Positions 13,560 through 26,400 of a stretch of 64,000 nt of DNA are shown piece by piece. The notes under the pieces were generated by a model. That model was not told the DNA's origin and made no database searches. It saw only the letters and a list, made by a program, of their open reading frames with translations. The position numbers were made by a program, and so were the translations under genes. The number at the start of each line of letters is the position of its first letter. Position 1 is the first letter of the stretch. This DNA comes from Protea cynaroides (Eukaryota > Streptophyta > Magnoliopsida > Proteales > Proteaceae). The DNA lies in NCBI GenBank assembly GCA_028583415.1, contig CM053276.1, forward strand, positions 63,221,510 through 63,285,509, in the 5' to 3' direction.

Positions 13560-14437
13560 TGTGAACTAAGTCTTATTTCAATGCAACTTAACTCAACTCA
13601 GCCTTGTCCCAACTCCATCATAAACTCTTTTTAAATCAATAAAGACGATATGGAGATTCATCGTACATTCTCTAAATTCTCAATAGCCTAAGATGATTGA
13701 CTCTAGGGGAGGTGGTGAAGAAAGACATGTATAGCTTAGGCATTGCATCAAGTATGACATTGAACAGAGCTGATTGGCAGACACGAGTCCATGTAGCTGA
13801 CCCTATTTAGTTGGGATAAGCTTTGTTGTTGTTGTTGTTGTTGTTGTTACACGAGTAGAATATCAAGGAAGGCCAAATGAGCCAGTAAAATTATATTTTA
13901 GGAAAAGAATAAACATAATAGCATTTAATTAGTTAATTGTCATGGTTAAAAGACCCAAAGTAATCAAATAGACCATACAATCATAATTCATACATTATGT
14001 CGAAACCAGTCAGGAACTGGTCAAAAATGTCAAGAAATGGTCGAAAATGTCGAGACCAGTCGAAACTGGTCCAGAATCTCGAGATCTTGCCTCGTATGAG
14101 ATCTTGTCTAGAGCTATTCAAGAACTTCGAGATTCTCGAGATCTCGGCTAGATTTTGAACCATGCCTAGCTTAATGTTAACCAGTTGTCCAAGCTGGCTG
14201 CCTTCTTAGTCTTTGTGATTAAGTTAAATTCTTAACTTAATCATTCTTATCTTTAATTCATTATATATAATTAGGAGACTAGTATTATTGTCTAACTAAG
14301 ATTTACTGTTTATTTAGGATTCCTTGTCATACTGACTTGTGGAATTCCTACCTCTAATGTAATTAAGGTTTCCCCATTCTCTTTCTCTTTCTTACCCTCC
14401 ATTGATCAATTTGACATCTCTCGCCATAATTTGTGGA

Positions 14438-14495
<58 letters not shown>

Positions 14496-17400
14496 TCAAG
14501 TTTGTGTCTTCTCATTGAAGAGAGCCTAGCCTACTATTACCTTGCTTGTGATGGAGTTTGAATCTACCACCACCTATTACTTTTTTGCTCGTGATGGAGC
14601 GTACCTCTTTGCTCATGATGGAGTCTACCACCGCTTAGCATGCTCATGTTGGAGCCTACTACCATTGCATGTGATGCCGGCTTTACTATCAGCCTCTACT
14701 ACCTGCACATGATGCAACCTCTACTACCTTTTCGTTGGTGTTGGAGCCTACTACCTGCACCTGATGCAACAATTATTACCTTTTCGTTCGTGTTGGAGCC
14801 TATTACCTGCATGTGATGCAACCTATACTACCTCTTCGCTCATGTTGGAGCCTACTTTCTTTTACTCGTATTGGAGTCTACTGCATAAGCCTATGATGTT
14901 GTTGCTATCTACTGCTAAGTACTACTACTACTACTACTACTACTATTTCTTCTTCTTCATCATTGGCTGATATCTCCCCCACGTATCTTGTTCATTGGTA
15001 GTTCTAGTTCGATTTGGTATTGCTACCAAGAAGTTTTCTGTGCTCCCTACCTTCTCTGACCAATGTTGCGGTTCATATTTATTCTTATTGTTCCAAGCTA
15101 GAGCATGTTCTAGCTTGAGGGGGAGTGTTGAAGATTGTATAGTTTGAGTTGTCTAGGTGTCACCTAACTTAATGCTAACCAGCTATCCAAGCTGGTTGCT
15201 TTCTTAGTCTTTGGGATTAAGTTAAATTCTTGACTTAGTCCTTTTTATCTTTAATTCAATATATATAATCAAGAGACTGTTATTATTGTCTAACCAAGAT
15301 TACTGTTTATCTAGGATTCCTTGTCACGTTGACATGTGGGATTCCTACATATAATGTAACTAGGACTCCTTCTTTTGTGGAGTCCTAGATCTATCACTTT
15401 ACCCCGTTTATTTTGTTTATCAATAGTGACTGCAAGAGGAGAGGAATACACATTGATTCTCTCTCGCTCTTATCCTTCTCTTTTGTTTTCTATTTTGTTA
15501 CAAAACTCATTTAGTCTTCTTCCTTATTGATGTCAACGGTAGAAGAGGTCGTGATTAGCGTGAATTTCAGGCACATACTCCCTCCTTTGCCTTCTTCTTT
15601 TTCTACTATGATGACAATGCTGTTGCAACATTTGCGGCAATAGTGGCAGTTTTTGCTGCTGCTTTTCCCAAATTTTCTTATTGTCTTTCATTCTCTTTGA
15701 TATTTCTCTCCTTTTCCTCTCTATTCCTTATTGTTCTTCTTATTTTCTCCCCCTTTTCCTCATTTTTCTTCCTTCCTTTTCCTCCTTATATTCTGTCTAG
15801 GTGTCTCGAACAAATGGTTACTAGTCACCTAGGCGCCGCTTGGACGCCTGGGCGAGCCTTGACAACTATGTTATTAATACATTATCATCCTCACTTTTAA
15901 TGCATCTAATATTGTTTAAATCTCTACTCTTCATTTCCCTCATTTTAGCTAGTTTCTAAATATATTTCCCCCCTCCTTTGTACCTAATTTGTTATAAAGA
16001 TCCTCATATTTCTTAGTGCTTGCCTTCCTTACTATCTTCTTAGCTTTCTAGCAAATTTATACCTTGTCAAATCTTACACATCCTTAGTTATTTGCCAAGT
16101 TTTAAAACTAGATTTTTGAACCTTACTGGTTGTTTGAACTTTATCATCCCACGATCAAGTTTCCTATAAATGAATGTCGCTTTCCTTTAAATTCACTTGG
16201 AACTTCTTTTGCTACTTAATATAAGTAAACATTTTGTTTCACATCAAATTAGTTTCTTAATATAAGCCTTCGTTGGAAACCTAGTTTTCAAGATCACTTG
16301 GAAAAAATCCCAGGTTTCGACTGAAATTTGGTCCAACTCAGTTTTGAGGCTGGTGGAAACTGGCCTTGAAACCGAGTTCTCGAACCTTAACTAAATCAAG
16401 CTTTTAGTTTTTCTTTCATTTTTCACTCTTCGGATTGATGAAATCTATGGAGTATATTGGCTAACTAAGTTATTCAATAAGATTGTAAGCACAAGGAAAA
16501 TGCCAGATGAATAGAAGAGAAGCATTGTGGTTTTGATTTATAAAAATATAGGTGATATTTAAAGCTACAATAACTCCAGAGGCCTAAAACTAATGAGTCA
16601 TACTATAAAACTATGGAAGAGAGTTATTGAAACTTGCATGAGACAAGAAACCACTTCAGAGAACCAATTTGGTTTTATGCCAAGTCGGTTTTATACCGAA
16701 TAGATCCACGACAGAACCTATTTACTTAGGAGTTAGGAGACACATGGAAAGATTTAGAGAAGGCAAGAAAGACCTCCATATGGTCGTTATTGACCTAGAA
16801 AAAATTTATGACAGAATCCGTATGGAGTTAATATGGAAAGTACTAGAGAAGAGAAGTGTTTTAAGCAAATATGTGAATATAGTCAATGATATGTATTATA
16901 ATGTGGTGACTAGTGTGAGAACCGTAGGGGTTAAGGTAGTGAATTCCCAATTACAATTAGGTTACATCAAGGATCAACTTTAAGCCCCTATCTGTTTTCC
17001 TTCATTATGAATGAATTAACCAGAGACATCTAAGATGAAGTTCCTTGGCGCATGCGTTTTGCTGATGGTATTGTTTTGGTGGATGAGACAAAAGCAAAGA
17101 TTAACACTAAGTTAGAGTTATGGAGATCAACATTGGAATCAAAAGGTTTTAAGATAAGCAGAACGTAGACAGTGTATGATGTGTAACTTTAGTTACATAA
17201 AGACGGATAATGAGATGGTGAAAATTGATGAGAGGGAAATATTGCAAAGTGATTATTTTAGGTATCTAGGTTCAATCATAAATAAAAAAGGTGATATAGA
17301 AGATGATGTTTCACAAAATTAAAATTAGATGGACGAAGTGGAGAAGTTGCGTCTAGAGTGTTGTGTGATCGATGTATTCTCTTAAAACTTAAAAGGAAAA

Positions 17401-20400
17401 TTTTATAGGTCAGTCATTCGACCAGCTATGATTTATGGTGCGAAATGTTGGGCAGTTAAAAAACATCATATAAATAAACTTAGTGTAGCTAAGATGAGGA
17501 TGTTGAGATGGATGTGTGGCAAAACTTAGAATGATAAGGTGAGGAATAATTGTATTAGAGTTGATTTGGGATTAGTGCCCATGCATGATAAGCTATGAAG
17601 AAGTCCTTTGAGATGGCATGACCATGTTCAACAGAGGCCTTTAGATGCTCCAGTACAACGGATTGATTTGATTCAGATTGAAGGATTTAAAAAAGCTAGG
17701 GGTAGACCTAAGATGACTCTAGTATTGAAGAAAGACATGCATAGCTTAAGCATTGTTTCAAATATGACATTGAACAAAGCTGGTTACAGGACAAGAAATC
17801 CATGTAGCCGACCCCATTTTGTTGGGATAAGGCTTTGTTGTTGTTGTTGTTATTGTACCTTTCTGTTCTCAAATAAAATATTTTAGTACCTTTTACCATC
17901 ATTTAAGTTGCCAAAATTATGTTCAAATAGATCAATACAAAAGTAGGAAAAAAAAAACAATAAGAAAAAATTTTAGTAAAAATAAAAATTTATGCTCTGG
18001 TCAAACTTTGGTTGGAGTATGCGAATGCTATTTAAAGTCGCATTAGATGGAAATAATTTTTTGGGCATCAAAATAAAAGATTGTTTTGGTGTATTCATGG
18101 TTTTTAGTGATGTTTTACTCTAATAAGATTTATGAGATTTTTAGATTTGAGAAAAAACCTAGCATTTGAATATTGAAAATTGCCCCTTGTACCCAAAAAT
18201 CTAGTTTTTTGTTCTTATATTAGAAAGTTGACTTCTTTTCCTTTTGGAATTTGAATTTTAGACTGCTTTTATTGCATACAAATGGGCGGTGTTTTCTTAT
18301 TCATAAATAATATCTTAAGTAAATGAAATATAAAATTAAAGAAACATTTACTTAAATTATGTTAGACATAAATAAATGCTGCCTAATTAGTGTTGTGCTT
18401 GCGTACTGTTGTGTTGTTCCTATGTACTATTTCCTTAGCTATTCCGATCTGAAAGGTCGAAACCAAGCTCTAGGTTTCGAAACAGACAGGTTTCGATCAA
18501 AACCTGTGCATTTTATAAGGTGGTCTAGTTCAAGTTCCTGTCGAAACCTAGGTTGACACGGTGACAACCCAAGATGTTAGAGGGTTTCCAGGCACCCAAG
18601 GCGACCAAGGCGTCCATATTTTCAAAGCGCCTGGTCGTCTAAGTGGTCCCTTGACAACCTTGGTCAAAACCAATGTCGAAATAGTTGAAACCCATATAGT
18701 TATTGAACTTTTTGGTACCGAGGTATGGTTTCATCTCAGTACAATTTTAGTTCTAGCTAACACCTTGTTATGAATTTCTTTTTTTGATGAGTGTCATGGT
18801 TTGGCTAGTAGCCATGTGAACCATAGTTGTATGGCATAGAACAGTATGCTTCACAACATGCAGAAAGTGCATGGATCATGACTCTTTTTGGCAAGGAAAC
18901 CAAGGGGACAACTGACCAGCACAGAGGTGATTTATATCAGCTGTCAATAGGAGATCTCATGTAAAGGGGCTTAGGGTCCCACCATACAAGGAGCCCAGCC
19001 CACAGGAAAGTGGTCAATGAGATGAAATGCTTTTATATTCATCCAAATCTATGTTTCTGGCCTTCCATATTATTACTTTTAATAACTCTTTTGGTGGGGT
19101 AAGCTGCGATTGAATGGCCCACAGGAAACCGATCAATGAAATGAAATGCTTGTATTCATCCAAATCTATGTTTCTGACCTTTCATATTATTACTTTTAAA
19201 AATTCTTTTTGTGGTCTGTGATTGAACCCATGCAACTCCAATTAATGTTTACGTTTTTGGGAGGGTTGACCACCTTTGTATTGGCAGCTCAAAGCAATTA
19301 TAATTTATATCATGCATGTTCATGAGCATGGATATGGTGTCAGAGAGCTTCAAATTGTTGTTCCACCTTTTACAGGCTGTTCAGGAATTTATTTTAGGCG
19401 TATATGATGCTGAAGCCACTGCTGCTTTCAACCATAACCTCTCTGACGTGTATACGTTGAAAGATCCTCGCTCAAAAGATGCTTCTCAAAGGTAAAATTT
19501 CTCAATGTGAATGAAAGGGGAGATATCTTATGTTTGAGCAAATATAATGATCCTTGACATCACAATGTCACATAGGTATCATGCACATCAGTATACAAAT
19601 GGAACTGTTTGTGATCTAACAAATCAGCATCGAGAAACTGAGGTATAAAGTTAAATATCAGTTTGAATTTCTTTAGTAATTTTGTGAATCACTTAACAAA
19701 TTTATGCTAATTTATATTTGTATTACTGTCTCCTATACACAGGTGAGATTTGTCTGCTCTGAGTCCAGAGTTATGATTAGTTCAATCACAGAATTATCCA
19801 CTTGCAAGTATGCACTCACAGTTCAATGCCCACTGCTTTGCGAGCACCCGTAAGCTCCCTTGCCTCTCTCTCTGTGTCTGCATTTGTATGTGCCTCTGTG
19901 TATGTATTTGTTTCATTCCCATTCCATTTGAAGATGAAACTAAAATGCTGTCCTTGGGCTTAAGATTACAGTTTTTGGTTTAATTTTTCCTTTGTAACAA
20001 AACCACACAACCACAAATACTAAACCAAAAAATCAAAGAAAGAAAGAGAGAGTAGAAGAAATAAGAAGAAGAAGAAGAAGAGAGCAGACCAAGAAAACCA
20101 GCAAGGAGCTGGGTCGAGATCAGTGTGCCTCTCTCAAAAATATCATTATTATTTATAAGAGAAAAGTATCCAATTACATATAGAAAGTCTCCATAAACTA
20201 AAGGAGACAGAATAAGAAAGAAATAAAACACATTAATGGAAACTAAATAAGAGAAACAAAGGAAAGAAATCAGCAGCCAGCAGTTGGTATCACTGGCGCT
20301 AATTACCGCCAGCAACACTGGCTTGGTTCTCGAACTGGGCCTTATGGGCCTGGTTTACTTGGGCCATGTTAGCACCCTCCCTCAAGCTTGAAGTATACAT

Positions 20401-23400
20401 ACAGATCACCCAATCCAAGCTTGTAACAGTTTAACTGATACGCTGGTCCAAACAAAGGCTTCGTAAGAATATCAGCAAGTTGATTCGAAGAAGATACAAA
20501 GGAAATAACAACTATCTTCTTCATGATGACATCTCGAACAAAATGAAAATCAACTTCAATATGTTTGCTACACTCATGGAAGACTGGATTACTAGCAATA
20601 TAAATAGTAGTTTGATTGTCACACATCAAGGACATAGGTCTAGAGACAGGAAATCCAAGTTCTTGTAGAAGAATTTTCAACCATAACAACTTAGTAGTAG
20701 TATGTGCCATAGCATGATACTCAGCTTCAGCACTGGATTTTGATATAGTCATAGTTGTCAAGGCGACAAGGCGAGCCAAGGCGTTTGGGGCCTTCCTAGG
20801 CGCCTAGGCGACTAGGCGCCGCCTAGGCGCCGCCTAGGCGACCAAGGCGTTCCCAGTGTATTTTTTTTCTTTTCTAAACTATTAATGCTATATTAATATT
20901 CATATATAAGCAGTATTCTACATAAATAATCAACATTTAAAACATAACTTATTTAATATAATAAAACCAACAAGACAACAAACAATTAATAAAGTATTGG
21001 ACATAAAGAAACATATTCATAAAAAATAAAAATAAAACACAAATCAATAAACTAAGAAGGGTAAATTTAGAACATTATTACATATAAATAAAAAACAAGA
21101 CTGCAAGAGGAAGACTATAATGTTACTTACCTCTAAGATGCCAAATAAATCTTTATGCCTATATTCCTCAGTAGCTCAGTGTTAAATGTAATAAATCCTG
21201 CATTAAAAATATATGCAACAAGATTGCAAGAAGGAAATTCTAATATATCTTAATTTATCCTAGACAATGCAATAAGAAATAATAACTAGATAAAAATTCA
21301 CATCCAAATTCAAATTCTATTAGTTAAATCAATCATCCAAATCATCAAGTAAACTAAGGTCCATTGCATGTTCTTGCTGCTGCCCCCCCTCCACTATGAT
21401 CCTCAGGCCGCTGTCCAAAGTCATCATCAACGTCTTCATCATCATTAAAATGAAAATCCTCTTCTTGAATATCTTCATGATTTGACTCATCTTCAACTGA
21501 ATCCCTTCTCACACGGCGTGTGTAATGGACATTGCTACCGATGCTCGAGCTCTTGTTACTCTAGTACGTCCCTCAAGAGATGATGATGCCCCAATTGCTC
21601 GATCTACATCACCCCATGTGAGACCATCATGGACCATCTCTTCCTCTTCTGGCTCCTGGCCTATCATCCACTCACAACTCCAATCTAACTCATCTAGCAA
21701 CAGGGGATTATAATTTCTATTTTGTTGACGCCTTTCATTAAATCTGACTTGAAGACGTCTATTATATTGAATGTATACCAGATCATTTAGGACGTTCATG
21801 TTCTAGCCTGTTCCTTTTCTTTGTGTGAATCTGAATATATAAACAATACAGAGTATGTCAATATGTCATTCTTTTTAAAAGACTAAAAATAGTACATGTA
21901 CATGACAAAGAAATATAATATTTACAAAATAAAAAATGTACTTAATACTTACAAACTCAAATGTGCTCCAATTGCGTTCACAACCAGAAGAAGAGCAACA
22001 CAGGCCTAGAATGCGAGATGCAATATTCAAAAGTTCTGGAGATGCCACACCATGAATACCCCACCATCTAACTGTAAAGTATAAAATACAATAATTTATA
22101 AAGCTAAAACTTAAACAATAAACACTAAAATAAATTTTTTAAATTAAAATAATACTTACGTGGACTAGAGGTAACCCGTTGTCTGATTGCCATTGGAGTT
22201 CCAAATATGCCTTCAAGACGTTTATAAGAAGATACCTGATCAATAATCTTGTCTTGCAAATCTGGATTAGGCACCATTCTTACAATTACCTCATTAAAAG
22301 CAAGTTGGATTTTCCCTTCAATTTCCTGTTTCTTGATCCGATCGGGCTCATCCTCTATATACTTGAAGTATTTTCCAGGATTAAGATATAAGGCAGCAAG
22401 ATACAAGGGCCGCCCCATCCGACACTCCCATCGCTCGGAATAAATTTGATAACTTTTTTCCATAATGTTCCTTGGCCACCAAAATGTTCTTGTATTTTTT
22501 TCTTTGCCTCCTCTAATGCCAAGTATATTTCAGGCATAGCAGGTTTTTCATCTCCATCTACAACCCTCAATACAGCAACGATAGGCTTTGATGCTTTCAA
22601 GCAATCTTCTACACGATTCCAAAATTGAACAGAAAGCAATGTATCAACTATTTGTTTACCTGCCTCTGTTTTTGCTAAATTGCTCCTTGTCCAATCATCG
22701 GAAACAAAGAGTTGCTTCAAAGCATCTTTGTGTTTATACAAACTCTGGAGTGTCAGAAATGATGTAGCAAACCCGGTAATTCCAGCCCTAACAAGATCTT
22801 GCCCACCAGTTTTAGCTCTCATTGCCTCAAGAAGACGAACATGTCTATAAATAAAGGTAGTGACCTTTCTACCTTTAACTATTGTATTCTTAAACTCATT
22901 CAAATTCCCAATATCTTCCAACATGAGGTCAATACAATGAGCTGCACATGGTGTCCAATACAACGTAGGCCGCTTCTGCATTAGTAGGGAACCAGCTAAT
23001 TTATAATTAGCCGCATTGTCTCGAGAACCACTTGAATAACATTTTCTTCTCCAAGCTCTTCAATTTTGTCATCTAACAATTTACACAACATGTTGGCATC
23101 CTGGACATGCTTGGATGCATCAACAGATCCTAGAAAAAAGGTCCCTTCTGGACAATTCACAAGAAAATTAATCAAATGTCTCCCTCTTTTATCTGTCCAT
23201 CCATCAGACATGAGGGTACAACCATAATTTTTCCAATACATTTCATATTGTTTTTTGATTTCTACAACTTTCTCCTTTTCTCGATTTCGAGAGAGGCACT
23301 CTCACATCATGATAAGTTGGAGGCCCGTATCCTAGCCCAAACTGTATAATGGATTCAACCATCACCTCAAAGCTCTTGGCTTTAATTGCATTAAAAGGAA

Positions 23401-26400
23401 TCCCACACTCATACAACCAAGCGGCAATGTGACTATCGGTTTTCTTCTTCTTCGCTCAACTGATAATCGGCCATGCAATGTAGTTTGTATGGGTTCTTTC
23501 ATTTTTCGCCGCCTATCCTCAACAACTTCTTCAGCACTTTTCCTCACATGAGCATCCATAGGACCTCTTACTTGTTGTTGAATGAAAACTTGTTTTCTTT
23601 TTGAAGCTGTGCCAGAGCTTGGAATTAGAACAGTTCTAGATGCTTGAGATGAGGGGGGAGCCATTTGCCCTTGACCTTCGGTTTCCTCTATGTCTAAGTC
23701 ATCATTGTGAATGGGATCATCTAAATCATTTATCTTCCTCTTTTGATTCTTTGTTATATATTCATGCATCTCTCTACTTATCTCAGAGTTACTTTGCTAC
23801 ACTTGACTACATCCCCAAAACCACCAGCCAAGTGTTGCTTCAACCTTTTTATCCCTTGGTTCAAGTTCTTACCACGGAGAGTACATTTAACCATATTCTT
23901 GTTTCCTAGATCCGGCCAATAGCCATACTTCCAGCCAGGATCTTTTGATTTAGCCTTCCCCTGGCTGGATCTTTACTAGGATCAGCAGAATTTGCAACAC
24001 TTGGGGTTGAGTTGCTACCAGTACCAATAGCAGCATCCATATTCATATGTTGTTGACTGCACATTGCACAAATATTAATATACACTTTAAAGTTTAAACC
24101 ATTAATTCATAACATAGTAAAATACAAGTACAAGCATAACAACATAATACCGGGCTACCAAAGACTAGCACTTGCGCCTTGCAAAGAATCCAAGAGAGAG
24201 AGAGAAGCACTAGCAGGCAGCACTCAGCAGCAAGGCAATCCTAATTCCTAAATCAGAAACACCTGCTACTTCCACAAAAAAAAAATATCATACATAGTTG
24301 CATAGAAGAAGAAGAAGTCGACTACTGTATGGCATTGTGATTTTAGTTAGATATTTGATTTCTTTGAACTAATGAACTATATCAAAAGTTATCCACACGA
24401 CTATTGTTTCAATGAAATATGGCTAAATCAGATCTACAATGGTGCGGGGGAGGAGAAGAAGAAAAAAAAAAAAAAAAAAAGCCACCGGCAAGACTCGAGT
24501 CGACAATCTGACAACCAAAAAAGAAAGTAGAAAAATAATCTGGTGCGCAGAGAAGAAGAAGAAGAAGAAGAAGAAAAAAAAAAGAAGAGTGCGCAGAGAA
24601 GAAGAAACAGAAGAAGAAAAAACAGAGGAAGAAAAAAAAAAAACAGTGCGCACAGAAGAAGAAGGAGAAAAAAATAGTGCGCAGAGAAGAAGAAGAAAAA
24701 AAAACAATCTGTTGCGCAGAGAAGAAGATTGCGTAGAGAAGAAGAAGTAAAAAAAAAAAAAAGAATACGCAGAGAAGAAGAAGAACAATAAAAAAAAAAA
24801 AAAAACAGAGTGCGCAGAGAAGAAGGAGGAGAAGAAGAAGAATAAGGAAAAAAAAAAAAAATCAGGTGCGTAGAGAAGAAGAAGAAGAAAAAGAAAAAGA
24901 AGAAGAACAAAAAAAAAAAAAAAAAAAGGAGGGCGCAGAGAAGAAGAAGAAGACGAAAAAAAAAAAAAAAAACAGTGCGCAGAGAAGAAGAAGAAGAAAG
25001 AAAGAAAGAAAAAATGTTGCGCAGAGAAGAAGAAGAAGGAATGTGACAGTGAGTCAGTGACACTCAACATTCACAAAAAAAAAAAAAAAAAGTGCGCAGA
25101 GAAGAAGAAGGAAAAAAAAACAGAGTGCGCAGAGAAGAAGAAGAAGGAGAAGAAGGAAAAAAAAATCAGGTGCGCAGAGAAGAAGAAGAAGGAAAAAAAA
25201 AAAAGAGTGCAGAGAGAAGGAGAAGAAGAAGAAGAAGAAACAAAAAAGAAAATAATGCACACTACACAGAGAAGAAGACGAAGAAGAAAGAAATGTGGAA
25301 AAAATCTATATTTGCGCAGAGGAGGAGAAGAAGAAAGAAAAAACAGAGTGAACAGAGAAGAAGAAGAAGAAGAAGAAGAAGAAGAAGAAGAAGAAGAACA
25401 CTCGACATTCACAAAAAAAAAAAAAAAAAACGATAACATCAACCATTAATCTTAAATCATACCTGAAATACGACCGCCGGGAATGTAATAAGAGCACCGG
25501 AGACTCGGCACTGAACCGTCGTCAACTCGTCGGAGGATCGGAAGAGGAAGAGTAGGTGAGGGAGAGGAACCGTGAGTCTGATGTATGAGTGATGCCCTAA
25601 ATCCCTAATTCGTATTGAGTTCAAACAGTTTTTATTGAGAAAACTTTTTTTTTTTTTTTTTAACGTTTCTGTTTTTTTTTTTTCTGTTTAACGTTTCTGT
25701 TTTTTTTTTTTTTTTAACGTTTCAGTTTTTTTTTTTTTTTTTGGTAAAAACGTTTCAATCTTTTCCAAGAAGTTGATTTTATTAAAAAAATATTAAAAAA
25801 AAAAACTTAAATTTAACTTTTGATTATTAATAATAAAACTAATAAGTATTATTAATTGTTATATAAGTATAATTATAAAAATAAATAACTTAAAATTATC
25901 TTCTGATTGTTCATTATTATATAATTATTGTTACAGAAGTTTAATAATAATAAATTAATAATATCAAGTTATCAACATTGATAAGCATCTAGTCTATCTA
26001 TGTTTTACCAAAAAAAAAAAATATCTAATTGCCTATGCTATTAGCTTTAACCTATCACTAATGATTTAATAATTTATTTAAGGTCATGCGACTCATGCCA
26101 CTAGATACTATATGTTAATATGTTATATATATGACTATATGAGTATATTTATTTAAGGTCATGTCACTAGATATCATATGTTAATATGTTATGTATATGA
26201 ATACATTTATTTAAGTTCATGCCAACCCCATAAGTTTGAATCTTACGCGACGTAAATGATGTAACGAGAAATGATATTACGAATAAAAACCCACATGGTA
26301 ATAGATGTATGATGTATCTACCATGATTTGTCGTTGCTGCCTTGTTAGATTAAATCAATATCGAATGGTTTTTACTTTTTAGTATAAAGGTAAAATACTA

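Larger units (their letters stand above)
14162..15425 (+). mobile_element. Non-autonomous paired-repeat (LTR-like) element with internal minisatellite
   Basis: About 260 bp at 14162-14420 (from CTTAATGTTAACCAGTTGTCCAAGCTGG) recurs in direct orientation at 15165-15420 with a modest number of differences. The right copy is preceded by TAGCTTGAGGGGGAG and then TGTTGAAG, a typical copia purine tract and LTR start, so 15127 is the likely start of a 3' LTR. The middle holds no pol gene. It holds an (AT)n run and a tandem array (14520-14900). No primer site was found and the left LTR start is eroded. Confidence 0.55.

Noticed and set aside
15643..15900. Hydrophobic 85-residue frame that could look like a small membrane protein
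   Set aside because: T-rich low-complexity sequence running into an eroded MITE; no neighbours or homology recognised.
16669..16983. 104-residue frame as a host gene
   Set aside because: It is the RTE LINE reverse transcriptase, broken on both sides.
24423..25449. Several long open frames (100-215 residues) on both strands rich in Lys/Glu/Arg or Phe/Ser
   Set aside because: They are translations of the GAA/A-run minisatellite in different frames, with no domain or plausible codon use.
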